A DNA stretch of 64,000 nt, taken from the NCBI GenBank assembly GCA_902774185.1, contig CACYHE010000010.1, forward strand, positions 52,962-116,961, written 5' to 3'. Both the position numbers and the translations under genes were made by a program. How positions within the stretch are numbered: position 1 is the first letter of the stretch; every line of letters starts with the position of its first letter. The DNA is from an uncultured Bacteroidales bacterium (GTDB taxonomy: Bacteria; Bacteroidota; Bacteroidia; Bacteroidales; Paludibacteraceae). Below the pieces are notes generated by a model. The model had not been told where the DNA came from and made no database searches. It saw only the letters and a program-made list of their open reading frames with translations. Of this stretch, positions 17,578 to 26,964 are shown piece by piece.

Positions 17578-19824
17578 TTATTGAATACGTGCGCCGGTGA
17601 CGTTATAAACGGCATCTCCACGAAGGATGAACAGTTGTCCGTCTTTAATGAATTTGCGGCAGTTCGTCTTCTGCTCTTCGATTTGCTCGATATCGGAACC
17701 GCTTTCGCACTTGGTGGTATAGTCTTTGTAAGAAGGTCCGGCGTTAGCTGTAACAGATATTGCACTCACATAAGCACGATTGGCATTAACCGTCTCAACC
17801 GTAATTTTGTTCGTTGAAACAGGGGATGCCGCCTCATAGGTCACATTCGTCGCGGGGCTCTTCTCTCCGAGCACTGTGGCGCCCGCCGTCACTTTTAGTT
17901 TTACACTATTATCGTATGCTGAACCACTAACGGTCACTTTGCTTACTTCAACTGTAGAAGACAAGGTCAACGTAAGCGAACCCGGATCATTACCAGTGCC
18001 TAATTTCGCACCTGCAGTTCCTTTATATACTTTACTTCCACTATATGATGCTATCCCGGATTCCTCATCTACAATCTTGGAGAAATCTGTGATTTCCCAA
18101 CTACCATTGTTACTTGCCGTTTGGAATGTTACAGAAGCGACTTTTGTAGGAGCACTTCCTTCACCATCTTTGGTTGCGAAAACAGCATAGAACGTAGCAC
18201 CCTCTTGTACGGCATCACCGGCGTTGACGAATGTAGGAGCGGTGGTAGCACTGGTGTAGTTGGCTTGGCTGCACCAACCCACAAACTCTTTACCGCTACA
18301 AGCCTGAGGAGTATTGGTCGGCAGAACAACCGTACCGGTTGAGGTAGTGGTCGTAAACTCTGTTCCATTCGCCATCCAAGTGATATCAAACGGATCAACA
18401 TCCGGAGCCCCTCCATTATACTTGAACGTAATAGAACCTGACTTTTCTGTAATTTCTGTTAACGCACAACCTGTAAACGGAGTCCATGTTTTAACATTCC
18501 AATTTCCGGGGAACGGATCCGTTGTTTTACCGATATTGGTTTGGTCACCAGACGCAGAGAGGACTGTATAACGTGTGGTTCCGCTGTAGTTATTCAAGTC
18601 ATTAGACTCCCATCTCGTCCCATTATACATCACTCTCCAAACAATCATACCATGACTTGGTAATGCTGCATCCCAACCGGTTTGTTGGCGATTCTCAATA
18701 TAGTATATGGTGTTTGTATTGGTTGCAGCCAACAATGTAGTACCGCCGTTCACTTGATATGCATCGCCATACGCGGTAGTTAAAGTAACATCCAATTGAT
18801 CACCTTTAGCTAATACTTTTGGGGTGTCCCATCCCAAAATATATTTATCAAAGATAGAATAGTTGGGCGGTGTCTTACCATCATCGTTATATGAACCGGC
18901 GTCCATCAAAGACCACTTTCCCGGAGTACGAGCTTCCGAATAGTTGGTACTTTCATACGCAGTATCATAATAATCCGGCAAACCAAGCACATGGCTGAAC
19001 TCGTGCAAAGGAGTTCCCATTGCATAAATATCTCCTCCGCTTAATTCCGAACTACATGCGTACGAATAGATATTCTTGCCATCGAGTTTGCAAGTTAAGT
19101 CTTCGCCATCAATGCTCCATTGGTGAGGCCAAATGGTAGTTTTTCCACCTCCATCAGCTTCTCCTTTGCCGGCGTAAATGACGTACACGTTATCTACAAA
19201 GCCATCATTATTGGCATCATATAGAGAGAAATCAATTTGGCTATCCAAGGCCTGACATGCTTCTACTACCATTTCACATGGGTGTTGATCATCTCCATTC
19301 GAGTCGTTACTTCCGTAGTAGGATACTTTTTTGCTCAGCGTAACGGGGCCAAAGACATCAATAGGAGGAGCATACTTTCCATTGGATTGCAATTTTAAGT
19401 AGTTGTACATCGACTTGGCTCCTTCTGTATCATCCCCCAGACTGCTCTTGTAGTACGACTCACTAGCGCTAGAGAACGATTTGTCACTAAAGTTCACCAG
19501 AATGAACAATCCACGAGCCGGCATTGAACTTGCACCAATTTTCTTAGCTCGATTCACATACCGCTTTGATGCCCTACGCAAAGCCGTTGACTGCTCTGCA
19601 GTAGGTTGTTGTTGATTTGTCACGATGAATGTACCATCATCTTGAAGTTCTGCAATTTTGCCATCCTTCGTAATCCAATAATGGTAGAATTCATCTCCCA
19701 TCTGCTGCACTTCGATGGTCGTGCCATCAGCCTGTGTGCGTGTTTGCCAGCCTCTGCGGGCGGGAACTGCGTTTGCGGCGATCGCAAAGACGCAGACCAC
19801 GAATAAAAATAGAATTTTTTTCAT
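17578..19824 (-). CDS. Secreted M6-family metallopeptidase with shared C-terminal tail
   Basis: 748 residues. A signal peptide (MKKILFLFVVCVFAIAANA) is followed by VPARRGW, a short pro-region with the box GDEFYHYWITKDG, and a zinc peptidase domain of the immune-inhibitor-A type. The HExxHxxGxxD zinc motif is LHEFSHVLGLPDYYD at about residue 273, preceded by a calcium-site-like DANNDGFVD. After the catalytic domain (to about 470) come a repeat stretch with WMANGTEFTTT, a beta-sandwich, and the tail KFIKDGQLFILRGDAVYN. It probably degrades proteins outside the cell. It is the second gene of the operon, 31 bp after a related peptidase. Confidence 0.92.
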   Translation of the reverse strand: MKKILFLFVVCVFAIAANAVPARRGWQTRTQADGTTIEVQQMGDEFYHYWITKDGKIAELQDDGTFIVTNQQQPTAEQSTALRRASKRYVNRAKKIGASSMPARGLFILVNFSDKSFSSASESYYKSSLGDDTEGAKSMYNYLKLQSNGKYAPPIDVFGPVTLSKKVSYYGSNDSNGDDQHPCEMVVEACQALDSQIDFSLYDANNDGFVDNVYVIYAGKGEADGGGKTTIWPHQWSIDGEDLTCKLDGKNIYSYACSSELSGGDIYAMGTPLHEFSHVLGLPDYYDTAYESTNYSEARTPGKWSLMDAGSYNDDGKTPPNYSIFDKYILGWDTPKVLAKGDQLDVTLTTAYGDAYQVNGGTTLLAATNTNTIYYIENRQQTGWDAALPSHGMIVWRVMYNGTRWESNDLNNYSGTTRYTVLSASGDQTNIGKTTDPFPGNWNVKTWTPFTGCALTEITEKSGSITFKYNGGAPDVDPFDITWMANGTEFTTTTSTGTVVLPTNTPQACSGKEFVGWCSQANYTSATTAPTFVNAGDAVQEGATFYAVFATKDGEGSAPTKVASVTFQTASNNGSWEITDFSKIVDEESGIASYSGSKVYKGTAGAKLGTGNDPGSLTLTLSSTVEVSKVTVSGSAYDNSVKLKVTAGATVLGEKSPATNVTYEAASPVSTNKITVETVNANRAYVSAISVTANAGPSYKDYTTKCESGSDIEQIEEQKTNCRKFIKDGQLFILRGDAVYNVTGARIQ

Positions 19825-19855
19825 TTGATTTTGATTTTGATATTTACTTTAAATA

Positions 19856-21682
19856 CTATTGTATTTCTGTGCCTTGTGCATTGTATTGTTTATTGCCACG
19901 AACAATAATTAATTGTCCGTTCTTCAATATCTTTTCACTCTTCACTCTTATCTCTTCTCTCTCCATGCCCGTTCCTGCATCTTCTTTTGCCTCCACAACA
20001 ACGGTCACATCATCTATAACGTTTTCTAAGCGGAAGACTCCTGTCTGAGCGTCATAGGTATAGTCAATACCATACTCCAATATAGGGTTCACTTCTCCCA
20101 TCTCCACTATCCAACAGTCAGGATCTAAACTATAACCGGCATTCGGAGTGATAGTGAGCGTGAGTGTCTCACCTGCCGATAGCGTTCCTTCTTCTGAAGA
20201 GACCGTACAGTTCTCACTCATCACCATATATTCGCATACCGCTTTCCCCCCGTTGTATTTGAAGTTAATCATACCATTCTCCTCGGTGATGTCGGTCAGC
20301 GCACAACCAGCAAAGGGGGTGTAGGTAGTAACATTGCCTACTCCAGGGAATGGATTATTGGCAGCACTCCCATCAAAAGCGCCAATTTTACTGTTTGGCA
20401 CAGCCGAAACAATGGTCAAACGCGGCTGATAAGCGGTATTATTAGGAACGTTATTCGTCCACGCACTTTGACTATACACCACCTGCCAAACAATCATTCC
20501 GTGACTTGGCAAAGCGGCATCCCAACCGATTTGTTGACGATTCTCGATGTAATACACCGTATCAGTCGTTGTATAGGGTTTTAAGGTTGCTCCTCCTGTA
20601 ATCTGGTAAGCATTCTTACAATCTGTCCCCATACGCACATAATGATGTTCATCTTTTGCCAAGATGACAGGAGTTGCCCAGCCGAAGTAATATTTATCAA
20701 AGATGGAATAGTTAGGCGGTGTCATGGCGCCGTTATTATAACATCCCTGATCCATGGTGGACCAATAGTTCGGAGTCAACCAATTGAGATAATTGGTACT
20801 ATACTTTGTATCGTAATAATCCGGCAAACCGATTACGTGTCCGAACTCATGGCAGATTACACCAATACCGTTACGTTTACCGGTCGGACCATCAATTTCT
20901 CCGGAACAGGCATAGTTCGCCAGTTTTTTACCATCCAATCGACAATTCAAAGAAGCGGCACTCCAATTATGCGCCCAAATTGATTCAGCCGGTCCGCCAT
21001 CATTCTCTCCCTTTCCGGCATAAACGATATAGACAAAATCCACTTGACCGTTATTATCATTGTCGTATAGCGTAAAATCGACTACATCGTCCACCAAACG
21101 GCAGGCATCAACAACCATCTCTCTCCGATGGGCATCGGAACCATCATCGCCAGTAGTATTCGCACCATAATACGCCCTATTCTGCGGCAAGGTCACAGGT
21201 CCTACGACATCAAAGACCGGCATATAGGCGCTATCCGATTGCGCAATAAAATAGTCCCGTGCCGAACCGGTGGCTCCTTGATAATCATAGCCGGACTTAT
21301 TCATCATATCCCACATGCCTGCGTTGTCGTTCGTTTCCTCGTATGGTACATCTTGGAAAGCTGCCAAAACGACCAATCCACGCGGCGCAAGGTTCTTGAC
21401 TCCTGCGGCTTGCGGAGCACGTTGGGCACGGCGGGCAGCTACCTGTGCAGGAGTAGGAAGAGGTTCGTCACTAATCACTAATCCCTTCGCACTCTCCGTA
21501 ACCATCTTACCATCCTGCGTCACCATAAAATGATAGAACTCATCGCCTACTTGTTGTACCTGTACAACCGTACCATCAGCCAGCGTACGGGGATACCATC
21601 CTCTGCGTGCCGGAGCAGCTAACAGAGAGAGGGCACAAATTACAAAAAAAGCTATTATCCCTATTTTGCGCATGGTCTTCAT
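19856..21682 (-). CDS. Secreted M6-family metallopeptidase, first gene of the operon
   Basis: 608 residues from ATG 21682 (MKTMRKIGIIAFFVICALSL). A reading from 21766 is rejected because it would begin upstream of the promoter at 21728-21759. After the signal peptide come APARRGW, the pro-region box GDEFYHFMVTQDG, and the M6 domain with CHEFGHVIGLPDYYD (zinc ligands and catalytic Glu at about residue 276). The catalytic region resembles that of the downstream gene (WDAALPSHGMIVW is common to both). A C-terminal beta domain (CTVSSEEGTLSAGETLTL) precedes the tail KILKNGQLIIVRGNKQYN. Likely an exported protease paralogous to its neighbour. Confidence 0.92.
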   Translation of the reverse strand: MKTMRKIGIIAFFVICALSLLAAPARRGWYPRTLADGTVVQVQQVGDEFYHFMVTQDGKMVTESAKGLVISDEPLPTPAQVAARRAQRAPQAAGVKNLAPRGLVVLAAFQDVPYEETNDNAGMWDMMNKSGYDYQGATGSARDYFIAQSDSAYMPVFDVVGPVTLPQNRAYYGANTTGDDGSDAHRREMVVDACRLVDDVVDFTLYDNDNNGQVDFVYIVYAGKGENDGGPAESIWAHNWSAASLNCRLDGKKLANYACSGEIDGPTGKRNGIGVICHEFGHVIGLPDYYDTKYSTNYLNWLTPNYWSTMDQGCYNNGAMTPPNYSIFDKYYFGWATPVILAKDEHHYVRMGTDCKNAYQITGGATLKPYTTTDTVYYIENRQQIGWDAALPSHGMIVWQVVYSQSAWTNNVPNNTAYQPRLTIVSAVPNSKIGAFDGSAANNPFPGVGNVTTYTPFAGCALTDITEENGMINFKYNGGKAVCEYMVMSENCTVSSEEGTLSAGETLTLTITPNAGYSLDPDCWIVEMGEVNPILEYGIDYTYDAQTGVFRLENVIDDVTVVVEAKEDAGTGMEREEIRVKSEKILKNGQLIIVRGNKQYNAQGTEIQ

Positions 21683-21727
21683 ACTAATTTTTACACATGT
21701 ATAACAATTTGACATGCAATAAGCGTG

Positions 21728-21759
21728 CAAAGATACTGCTTTTTGCCGACATACGCAAA
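21728..21759 (-). promoter_or_regulatory. Promoter of the M6-peptidase operon
   Basis: On the minus strand: TTTG at 21759-21756, 20 bp, TATCTTTG at 21735-21728, with extended -33 box TTTGCGTATGTC. It sets the start of the first M6 gene at 21682 and diverges from the mla promoter about 70 bp away. Confidence 0.88.
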
Positions 21760-21826
21760 TTTTCAAGAATAAAAATACCGTTTTTATTAAAATTGACCGT
21801 TTTTTAGTAATAATGTTCGCACGCGC

Positions 21827-21857
21827 TTGCGCATATGTAAAAAAAATTGTACCTTTG
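21827..21857 (+). promoter_or_regulatory. Promoter of the mlaE-mlaF operon
   Basis: TTG at 21827-21829, 20 bp, TACCTTTG at 21850-21857. The transcript would start near 21862, so the ATG at 21880 is the start of mlaE and a TTG reading from 21847 is excluded. Confidence 0.88.
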
Positions 21858-21879
21858 CACGCTTTTTAGCGAATACGAA

Positions 21880-22617
21880 ATGAAGTTATTGCAGCACACA
21901 GGGGAATACATGTTACTGATGGGTCGGGTTTTGCGTTTGCCGGACAGGCAACGCATGTTCTGGCGTCAGTATAGCAGAGAGTTGGGCAAACAGGGTTTGG
22001 AATCTCTGCCGATTGTGCTGATCATATCGCTGTTTATAGGCGCTATTTTGACCATTCAAGCGAAGACCAATACGGAGAATCCGTTACTGCCGACTTACAC
22101 GGTAGGATTATTGACGAGAGAGACCTTGTTGTTGGAGTTCTCCAGTACGATCTTATGTTTGATTTTAGCAGGTAAGGTGGGTTCGAACATTGCGTCCGAA
22201 ATCGGTACTATGCGGATTACCGAACAGATCGATGCTTTGGAGATCATGGGTGTAAACAGTGCCAATTATTTGATTTTACCGAAGATCATCGCGTTTGTGA
22301 CAATGATGCCGTTATTGGTGATTGTCTCAACGGCGGTAGGCTTAGTCGGAGGATGGGCTGTGGGTGCGTTCACCGATATCATTACCGTTCATGATTACCT
22401 GATAGGCGTGCAATACGCGTTCAACCCGTATTATGTATGGTACGGTATCATCAAGAGTCTCGTCTTTGCCTTTGTGATTGCGAGTATGGCGAGTTACTAC
22501 GGTTATTCCGTAAAAGGCGGAGCGCTGGAAGTGGGCAAAGCCAGCACGAGTGCGGTCGTTAATTCGAATATTATGATCTTGTTCTTGGATTTGGTGCTCT
22601 CAAAATTGCTGTTATGA
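21880..22617 (+). CDS. mlaE: MlaE-family phospholipid ABC transporter permease
   Basis: 245 residues, an inner-membrane permease with about five or six helices. MlaE works with MlaF and an MCE-domain protein to move phospholipids between the membranes and keep the outer leaflet asymmetric. Family marks are GLESLPIVLIISLFIGAI, ETLLLEFSSTILCLILAGKVGSNIASEIGTMRITEQIDALEIMG (read in two overlapping pieces) and the C-terminal GGALEVGKASTSAVV. The start at 21880 is fixed by the promoter just upstream. The stop overlaps the mlaF start as ATGA. No MCE (MlaD) gene follows here; the next gene is an unrelated small exported protein. Confidence 0.93.
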   Translation: MKLLQHTGEYMLLMGRVLRLPDRQRMFWRQYSRELGKQGLESLPIVLIISLFIGAILTIQAKTNTENPLLPTYTVGLLTRETLLLEFSSTILCLILAGKVGSNIASEIGTMRITEQIDALEIMGVNSANYLILPKIIAFVTMMPLLVIVSTAVGLVGGWAVGAFTDIITVHDYLIGVQYAFNPYYVWYGIIKSLVFAFVIASMASYYGYSVKGGALEVGKASTSAVVNSNIMILFLDLVLSKLLL

Positions 22618-23402
22618 TTGAGGTGAAGGACATAGTGAAGTCGTTTGACGGGAATGTGGTGTTGGACCATGTGAGTGCGACCTTGAAGGATGGTGAAGTA
22701 AATATGATCATCGGTCAATCGGGCAGCGGTAAAACGGTCTTGCTGAAGAGTCTGATCGGTTTGCACGAAGTGGACGAGGGGCAGATCTTATATGATGGAA
22801 CAGACCTTGCAGAGATGCGGAGCAAAGATATCCGAATGCTTCATCGCCAAGTAGGCGTGCTGTTTCAAGGGAGCGCATTGTTCGATTCGATGAGTGTGAT
22901 GGAGAATGTGCTGTTTCCGATGGAGATGTTCAGCAAAAAGAGCAAGGAGGAACGATTAGAGCGAGCCGCTTTCTGTTTGAGGCGCGTGGAGATACCGGAG
23001 CATGTATGGGACCTGATGCCGAATGAGATCAGCGGTGGTCAGCAGAAACGGGTAGCTATCGCACGAGCGATTGTGTTAGAGCCGAGGTTTCTGTTCTGTG
23101 ATGAACCGAACTCGGGTTTGGACCCGAAGACCAGTCTGGTGATCGACGCCTTGATTCAAGACATCACCAAAGAGTATCATATCTGTACGGTGGTGAATAG
23201 TCATGACATGAACTCCATCTTGGAGATAGGCGATAATATCGTGTTTCTGAAAGACGGGAAGAAGGAATGGCAAGGTTCACGGCACGATATTTGTTTGAGT
23301 GACAATGAGGCGCTGAATGATTTTGTGTTTGCCTCAGAACTGTTTAAACAGGTTAAAGAGTCGGTATCCCGGAATACCGGTATATTGGAATCACGACAAT
23401 AA
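22614..23402 (+). CDS. mlaF: MlaF-family phospholipid ABC transporter ATP-binding protein
   Basis: 262 residues, a complete ABC ATPase. Walker A is GQSGSGKT (about residues 35-42), the signature is EISGGQQKRVAIARA, and Walker B is RFLFCDEPNSGLDP, followed by the switch histidine in VVNSHDMNSI. The DEPNSGLDP form is typical of MlaF. It energises MlaE, with which it overlaps by four bases. The C-terminal ~25 residues extend beyond the ATPase core and may contact a partner, as in other MlaF proteins. Confidence 0.93.
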   Translation: MIEVKDIVKSFDGNVVLDHVSATLKDGEVNMIIGQSGSGKTVLLKSLIGLHEVDEGQILYDGTDLAEMRSKDIRMLHRQVGVLFQGSALFDSMSVMENVLFPMEMFSKKSKEERLERAAFCLRRVEIPEHVWDLMPNEISGGQQKRVAIARAIVLEPRFLFCDEPNSGLDPKTSLVIDALIQDITKEYHICTVVNSHDMNSILEIGDNIVFLKDGKKEWQGSRHDICLSDNEALNDFVFASELFKQVKESVSRNTGILESRQ

Positions 23403-23416
23403 AAACAAATAGACAT

Positions 23417-23779
23417 ATGAAAAGAATTTTTTGGATGGTAGCCTTGCTGGCTACGGTGGGAATCGGGAGTTGCTACGCGAAGGCGGGCGTCTCCATCGGT
23501 CCGGCGAAAGTGCCGGCGTACCCGGGTTTGATTATTCGTGAGCAACCAAACGGAGAAACCGTGCGCACGTATCTGCGCGGTGATGAACACCAACATTGGT
23601 TGATGACCGAAGACGGTTGGCAGATTGATGAGAACAAGAACGGTTGGCTCAAATACATGAAAAAGACCCGTAAAGGTTCCTTGAGGATGAGTCACCGCAA
23701 GGCGCATAATGAAGAAAAGCGCACAAAAGCAGAGCTCAGATGGCTTGAGCGGCATGGCGTAAAATTTGTTGACAGATGA
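23417..23779 (+). CDS. Small exported protein resembling a stand-alone M6 pro-region
   Basis: 120 residues with a signal sequence (MKRIFWMVALLATVGIGSC), possibly a lipoprotein with the cysteine at 19. The core GLIIREQPNGETVRTYLRGD followed by EHQHWLMTEDG aligns with the pro-region boxes of the three M6 peptidases in the window ([39 protein letters not shown]). There is no peptidase domain and no C-terminal tail; it ends in a highly basic stretch. It sits 100 bp upstream of the third M6 gene, so it may be a trans-acting pro-domain or inhibitor, or a remnant of a truncated M6 gene. Confidence 0.7.
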   Translation: MKRIFWMVALLATVGIGSCYAKAGVSIGPAKVPAYPGLIIREQPNGETVRTYLRGDEHQHWLMTEDGWQIDENKNGWLKYMKKTRKGSLRMSHRKAHNEEKRTKAELRWLERHGVKFVDR

Positions 23780-23806
23780 ACGTTGAAAAATGATTATCAT
23801 ACGTAG

Positions 23807-23861
23807 TTGATACGTGATTGATACGTGATTGATACGTAATTGATACGTAATCGATACGATA
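23807..23861. repeat. 11-bp tandem repeat, five units
   Basis: Five adjacent 11-bp units: ttgatacgtga twice, ttgatacgtaa twice and tcgatacgata. They fill the gap before the third M6 gene, ending 16 bases before its ATG. Eleven bases is close to one helical turn, so identical faces would repeat along the DNA. Confidence 0.9.
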
Positions 23862-23877
23862 AAGAATTGGAAAATTC

Positions 23878-25440
23878 ATGAAGAAGTTATTGGGTTTAGT
23901 AGCACTATGTGTTGTCGCAGTGAGTGTGATGGCGGTTCCGGCGCGCCGTGACGGTATCGTTCGGACGATGGCAGATGGTACAGAAAAAACAATCTATCTC
24001 AATGGAGATGAGTTTTTTCATTATTTGACAGACGAGGCAGGAAATATGTTGGACGAAGAGACATTACTGCCGGTGAGAGAGGAAGTGAAAGCCGCTCGTA
24101 TGGCACAAGGAATGAAGCGTGTTCAGGCACGTCGTGTTCAACAGACTACGGGTGTGGACCGTTTGTTGTCTCCACGTGGACCGGTTATTCTCGTTAGTTA
24201 CAATGACAAAGCATTCCAGCAGACGAACGCCGACATGCAGGAATGGGCGATGGGAGAGAATTATACCTATAATGGTGCGACGGGTTCGATTCATCGGTAT
24301 TTTCTGGATCAGAGTTGGGGTCAGTACGACTTGCAATTGGATATTTATGGCCCGGTGAAGGTTAGCCAGGATCTGTCATACTACGGATCGAATGATTGGG
24401 GCGGCGATGACAGGCATCCTGATGAATTGGTGGTAGAAGCGTGTAAGTTAGCACACGAACAATGTGGCGCGGACTTCAGTCAATACGATAGTAACAAAGA
24501 CGGTAAGGTCGATTGGGTTGTTATTCTATATGCCGGTTACGGAGAAGCCGATGGCGGACCCGCCAATACGATTTGGCCGCACCAATATGAGTTGAGTTAT
24601 ACCGGAAAAGCATTTAACTTGGACGGCAAGACGGTGGACCATTATTGCTGTCTGAACGAGTTGGATTATAACACAAAGAAACGCGACGGTATCGGCACCT
24701 TCTGCCATGAGTTCAGTCATATCATGGGCTTGCCGGATTTCTATGCTACAAATGGTGCCAAACATAAGACGATGGGTACTTGGGATGTATTGGATTACGG
24801 ACCGTACAACAATAACGGCAACACACCTCCTGCGTACTCGGCGTACGAGCGTTGGTGGATGGGTTGGATGGAACCGACGTTCATCAATAGTGCTTGTTCG
24901 TTAGAATTGCCGGAACTCAACGCGACCAAAGCGGCTTGCTACATGACGGAGGAAGGCACAAAAGCCATCACCAATATCTTGAATCCGAACCCGAAGACCT
25001 TCTATCTGTTCGAGTATCGTCAGAAGAAAGGATGGGACAAGTATATCCCGGGACCCGGTATGCTTGTCACCAAGATCAATTTCGATGCGACTAATTGGGC
25101 AACCAACCACGTAAACGATGATTCTTCGTCGATGGGTGTGGATTTGATGGAAGCAGACGGTAGGGCTTCCTCGTATCCGAGTGACGACTACGGCAAAGCG
25201 AAAGATGCCTATCCTACCGGTTCTGCTCAGTTTACCAAGAACACAAAGTACAGAGTGACCAATATCGACTATAATACATCGGGAGCTATCACATTCGATG
25301 TGAACGGCGGTGGTGAGTTGATAACGTTGGATATCAAAGAGGCCGTAGTAAACGAGAAAACCACGAAGATGATCCTCAACGGACGGGTGGTTATTCTGCG
25401 TGACGGCAGGTTATACGATATTTTGGGAAATCGATTATGA
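23878..25440 (+). CDS. Secreted M6-family metallopeptidase with shared C-terminal tail
   Basis: 520 residues. Signal peptide [20 protein letters not shown] is followed by PARRDGI, the pro-region box [13 protein letters not shown], and the M6 catalytic domain with [15 protein letters not shown] at about residue 278. The Ca-like [11 protein letters not shown] precedes it. It is shorter than the two leftward M6 proteins because it lacks the extra beta-sandwich between the catalytic domain and the tail ([20 protein letters not shown]). The end overlaps the exonuclease III start by four bases (ATGA). A secreted protease is the likely role; export may use the tail. Confidence 0.92.
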   Translation: MKKLLGLVALCVVAVSVMAVPARRDGIVRTMADGTEKTIYLNGDEFFHYLTDEAGNMLDEETLLPVREEVKAARMAQGMKRVQARRVQQTTGVDRLLSPRGPVILVSYNDKAFQQTNADMQEWAMGENYTYNGATGSIHRYFLDQSWGQYDLQLDIYGPVKVSQDLSYYGSNDWGGDDRHPDELVVEACKLAHEQCGADFSQYDSNKDGKVDWVVILYAGYGEADGGPANTIWPHQYELSYTGKAFNLDGKTVDHYCCLNELDYNTKKRDGIGTFCHEFSHIMGLPDFYATNGAKHKTMGTWDVLDYGPYNNNGNTPPAYSAYERWWMGWMEPTFINSACSLELPELNATKAACYMTEEGTKAITNILNPNPKTFYLFEYRQKKGWDKYIPGPGMLVTKINFDATNWATNHVNDDSSSMGVDLMEADGRASSYPSDDYGKAKDAYPTGSAQFTKNTKYRVTNIDYNTSGAITFDVNGGGELITLDIKEAVVNEKTTKMILNGRVVILRDGRLYDILGNRL

Positions 25441-26201
25441 AAATCATCTCTTATAACTTGAACGGTATTCGTTCGGCAATGAACAAAGGGTTGTTGGACT
25501 GGTTACAGTCCGAGAACCCTGATGTCTTTTGTATTCAGGAGAGCAAGGCGCAACCGGAACAGATCGATGTGTTAGCCATGCAGGAATTGGGTTACCACAG
25601 TTATATCCACTCGGCTGAGAAGAAAGGCTACTCGGGTGTTTGTATCTTCTCCAAACAAGAACCGGACAAAGTTGTGGTAGGTATGGGTATTCCGCAGTAC
25701 GACCGCGAAGGTCGGGTGTTACGTGCCGATTTCGGAGACATCACTATCATAGATGCCTATATACCAAGCGGTACGTCAGGCGGCGAACGACAGGACTTCA
25801 AGATGGCGTTTTTAGAAGACCTGCTGCCTTGGGTGACCGAGTTACGCAAAGAGCGTCCGAACCTGATCATCTGCGGCGATTATAACATCTGCCACAAACC
25901 GATTGACATCAATCATCCTGAGCGACAGATAGGCGTGTCGGGTTTCTTACCGGAAGAACGGGAATGGATGGACCGCTGGGAAGCAAGCGGATTAGTGGAT
26001 AGTTTTCGTGTGTTTGACCCAAGTCCGGAACGCTACAGTTGGTGGAGTTTTCGTGCCGGTGCCCGCGCAAGGAACGTAGGTTGGCGAATTGACTATCTGT
26101 GGGTAACAGAGAGTCTGCGAGACCGATTGCAAGATGGAAAAATTTTAACAGAGGCCGTGCACTCGGATCATTGCCCCGTAGAATTGATAATTGAGAATTG
26201 A
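25437..26201 (+). CDS. xth: Exodeoxyribonuclease III / AP endonuclease
   Basis: 254 residues of the exonuclease III family, which cuts DNA at abasic sites and trims 3' ends in base excision repair. Diagnostic residues: [11 protein letters not shown] (N at the metal site), [10 protein letters not shown] (metal-binding Glu), [10 protein letters not shown] (Asp and Asn of the active site), RIDYLWV and the terminal HSDHCPVEL catalytic Asp-His pair. Length is normal. It is coupled by ATGA to the preceding protease, an unexpected partner, so cotranscription probably reflects compaction rather than function. Confidence 0.95.
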   Translation: MKIISYNLNGIRSAMNKGLLDWLQSENPDVFCIQESKAQPEQIDVLAMQELGYHSYIHSAEKKGYSGVCIFSKQEPDKVVVGMGIPQYDREGRVLRADFGDITIIDAYIPSGTSGGERQDFKMAFLEDLLPWVTELRKERPNLIICGDYNICHKPIDINHPERQIGVSGFLPEEREWMDRWEASGLVDSFRVFDPSPERYSWWSFRAGARARNVGWRIDYLWVTESLRDRLQDGKILTEAVHSDHCPVELIIEN

Positions 26202-26217
26202 TAATTGAGAATTCATC

Positions 26218-26964
26218 GTGGATAAATTAAGAACAGAACATCTGATTAAGAAATACGGTAAACGGACCGTGGTGGACGATGTGTCAATAGAGTTGACGCA
26301 AGGTGAGATCGTGGGTCTGCTGGGTCCGAACGGAGCCGGAAAGACCACCACGTTCTATATGACTACGGGGCTCGTGACCGCCAATAACGGTAAGATCTTC
26401 TTGAACGACCAGGATATCACTTCGTACCCGATGTACAAGCGTGCGAAGATGGGTATCGGCTATCTGCCGCAGGAAGCGAGCGTGTTCCGCAAGATGACCG
26501 TGGAAGATAATATCCGCTCGGTATTGGAATTGACCGATTTCAGCAAGGAATATCAGGCAGAGAAGTTGGAACAGTTGATCAAGGAGTTCAACTTGGCGCA
26601 TGTGCGCAAGAACTTAGGTGACCGTCTATCCGGTGGTGAACGTCGGCGTACGGAGATTGCCCGTTGTCTGGCGATCGAACCGAAGTTTGTGATGCTGGAT
26701 GAACCTTTTGCCGGTGTCGATCCTATTGCCGTGCAAGAGATTCAAGATGTCGTTTGGCGACTCAAAGATAAGAATATCGGTATTCTGATTACCGACCATA
26801 ACGTGGATGAGACGTTGATGATCACCGACCGGGCGTACTTGCTGTTTGAAGGAAAAATCCTCTTCCACGGTACGCCGGAGGAGTTGGCTGCCAACCCGAT
26901 TGTGCGAAAGAACTATCTGGGTCGTGACTTTGAGTTGAAGCGAAAGACGAGAGCGGAAGAATGA
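26218..26964 (+). CDS. lptB: LPS export ABC transporter ATP-binding protein
   Basis: 248 residues from GTG 26218. LptB powers extraction of lipopolysaccharide from the inner membrane with LptF/LptG. Walker A is [14 protein letters not shown], the signature [15 protein letters not shown] and Walker [19 protein letters not shown], followed by [12 protein letters not shown]; the GERRR and DPFA forms are specific to LptB. The C-terminal [22 protein letters not shown] is also characteristic. A repeat-like spacer (aattgagaattgataattg) precedes it. Its stop overlaps the sulfatase gene by four bases. Confidence 0.95.
   Translation: MDKLRTEHLIKKYGKRTVVDDVSIELTQGEIVGLLGPNGAGKTTTFYMTTGLVTANNGKIFLNDQDITSYPMYKRAKMGIGYLPQEASVFRKMTVEDNIRSVLELTDFSKEYQAEKLEQLIKEFNLAHVRKNLGDRLSGGERRRTEIARCLAIEPKFVMLDEPFAGVDPIAVQEIQDVVWRLKDKNIGILITDHNVDETLMITDRAYLLFEGKILFHGTPEELAANPIVRKNYLGRDFELKRKTRAEE

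Noticed and set aside
21847-21880. A TTG start for mlaE at 21847
   Set aside because: It lies within the -7 promoter box, upstream of the likely transcript start.
23807-23861. A possible CRISPR array
   Set aside because: The units are 11 bp and directly adjacent, with no spacers, and no cas gene is nearby.
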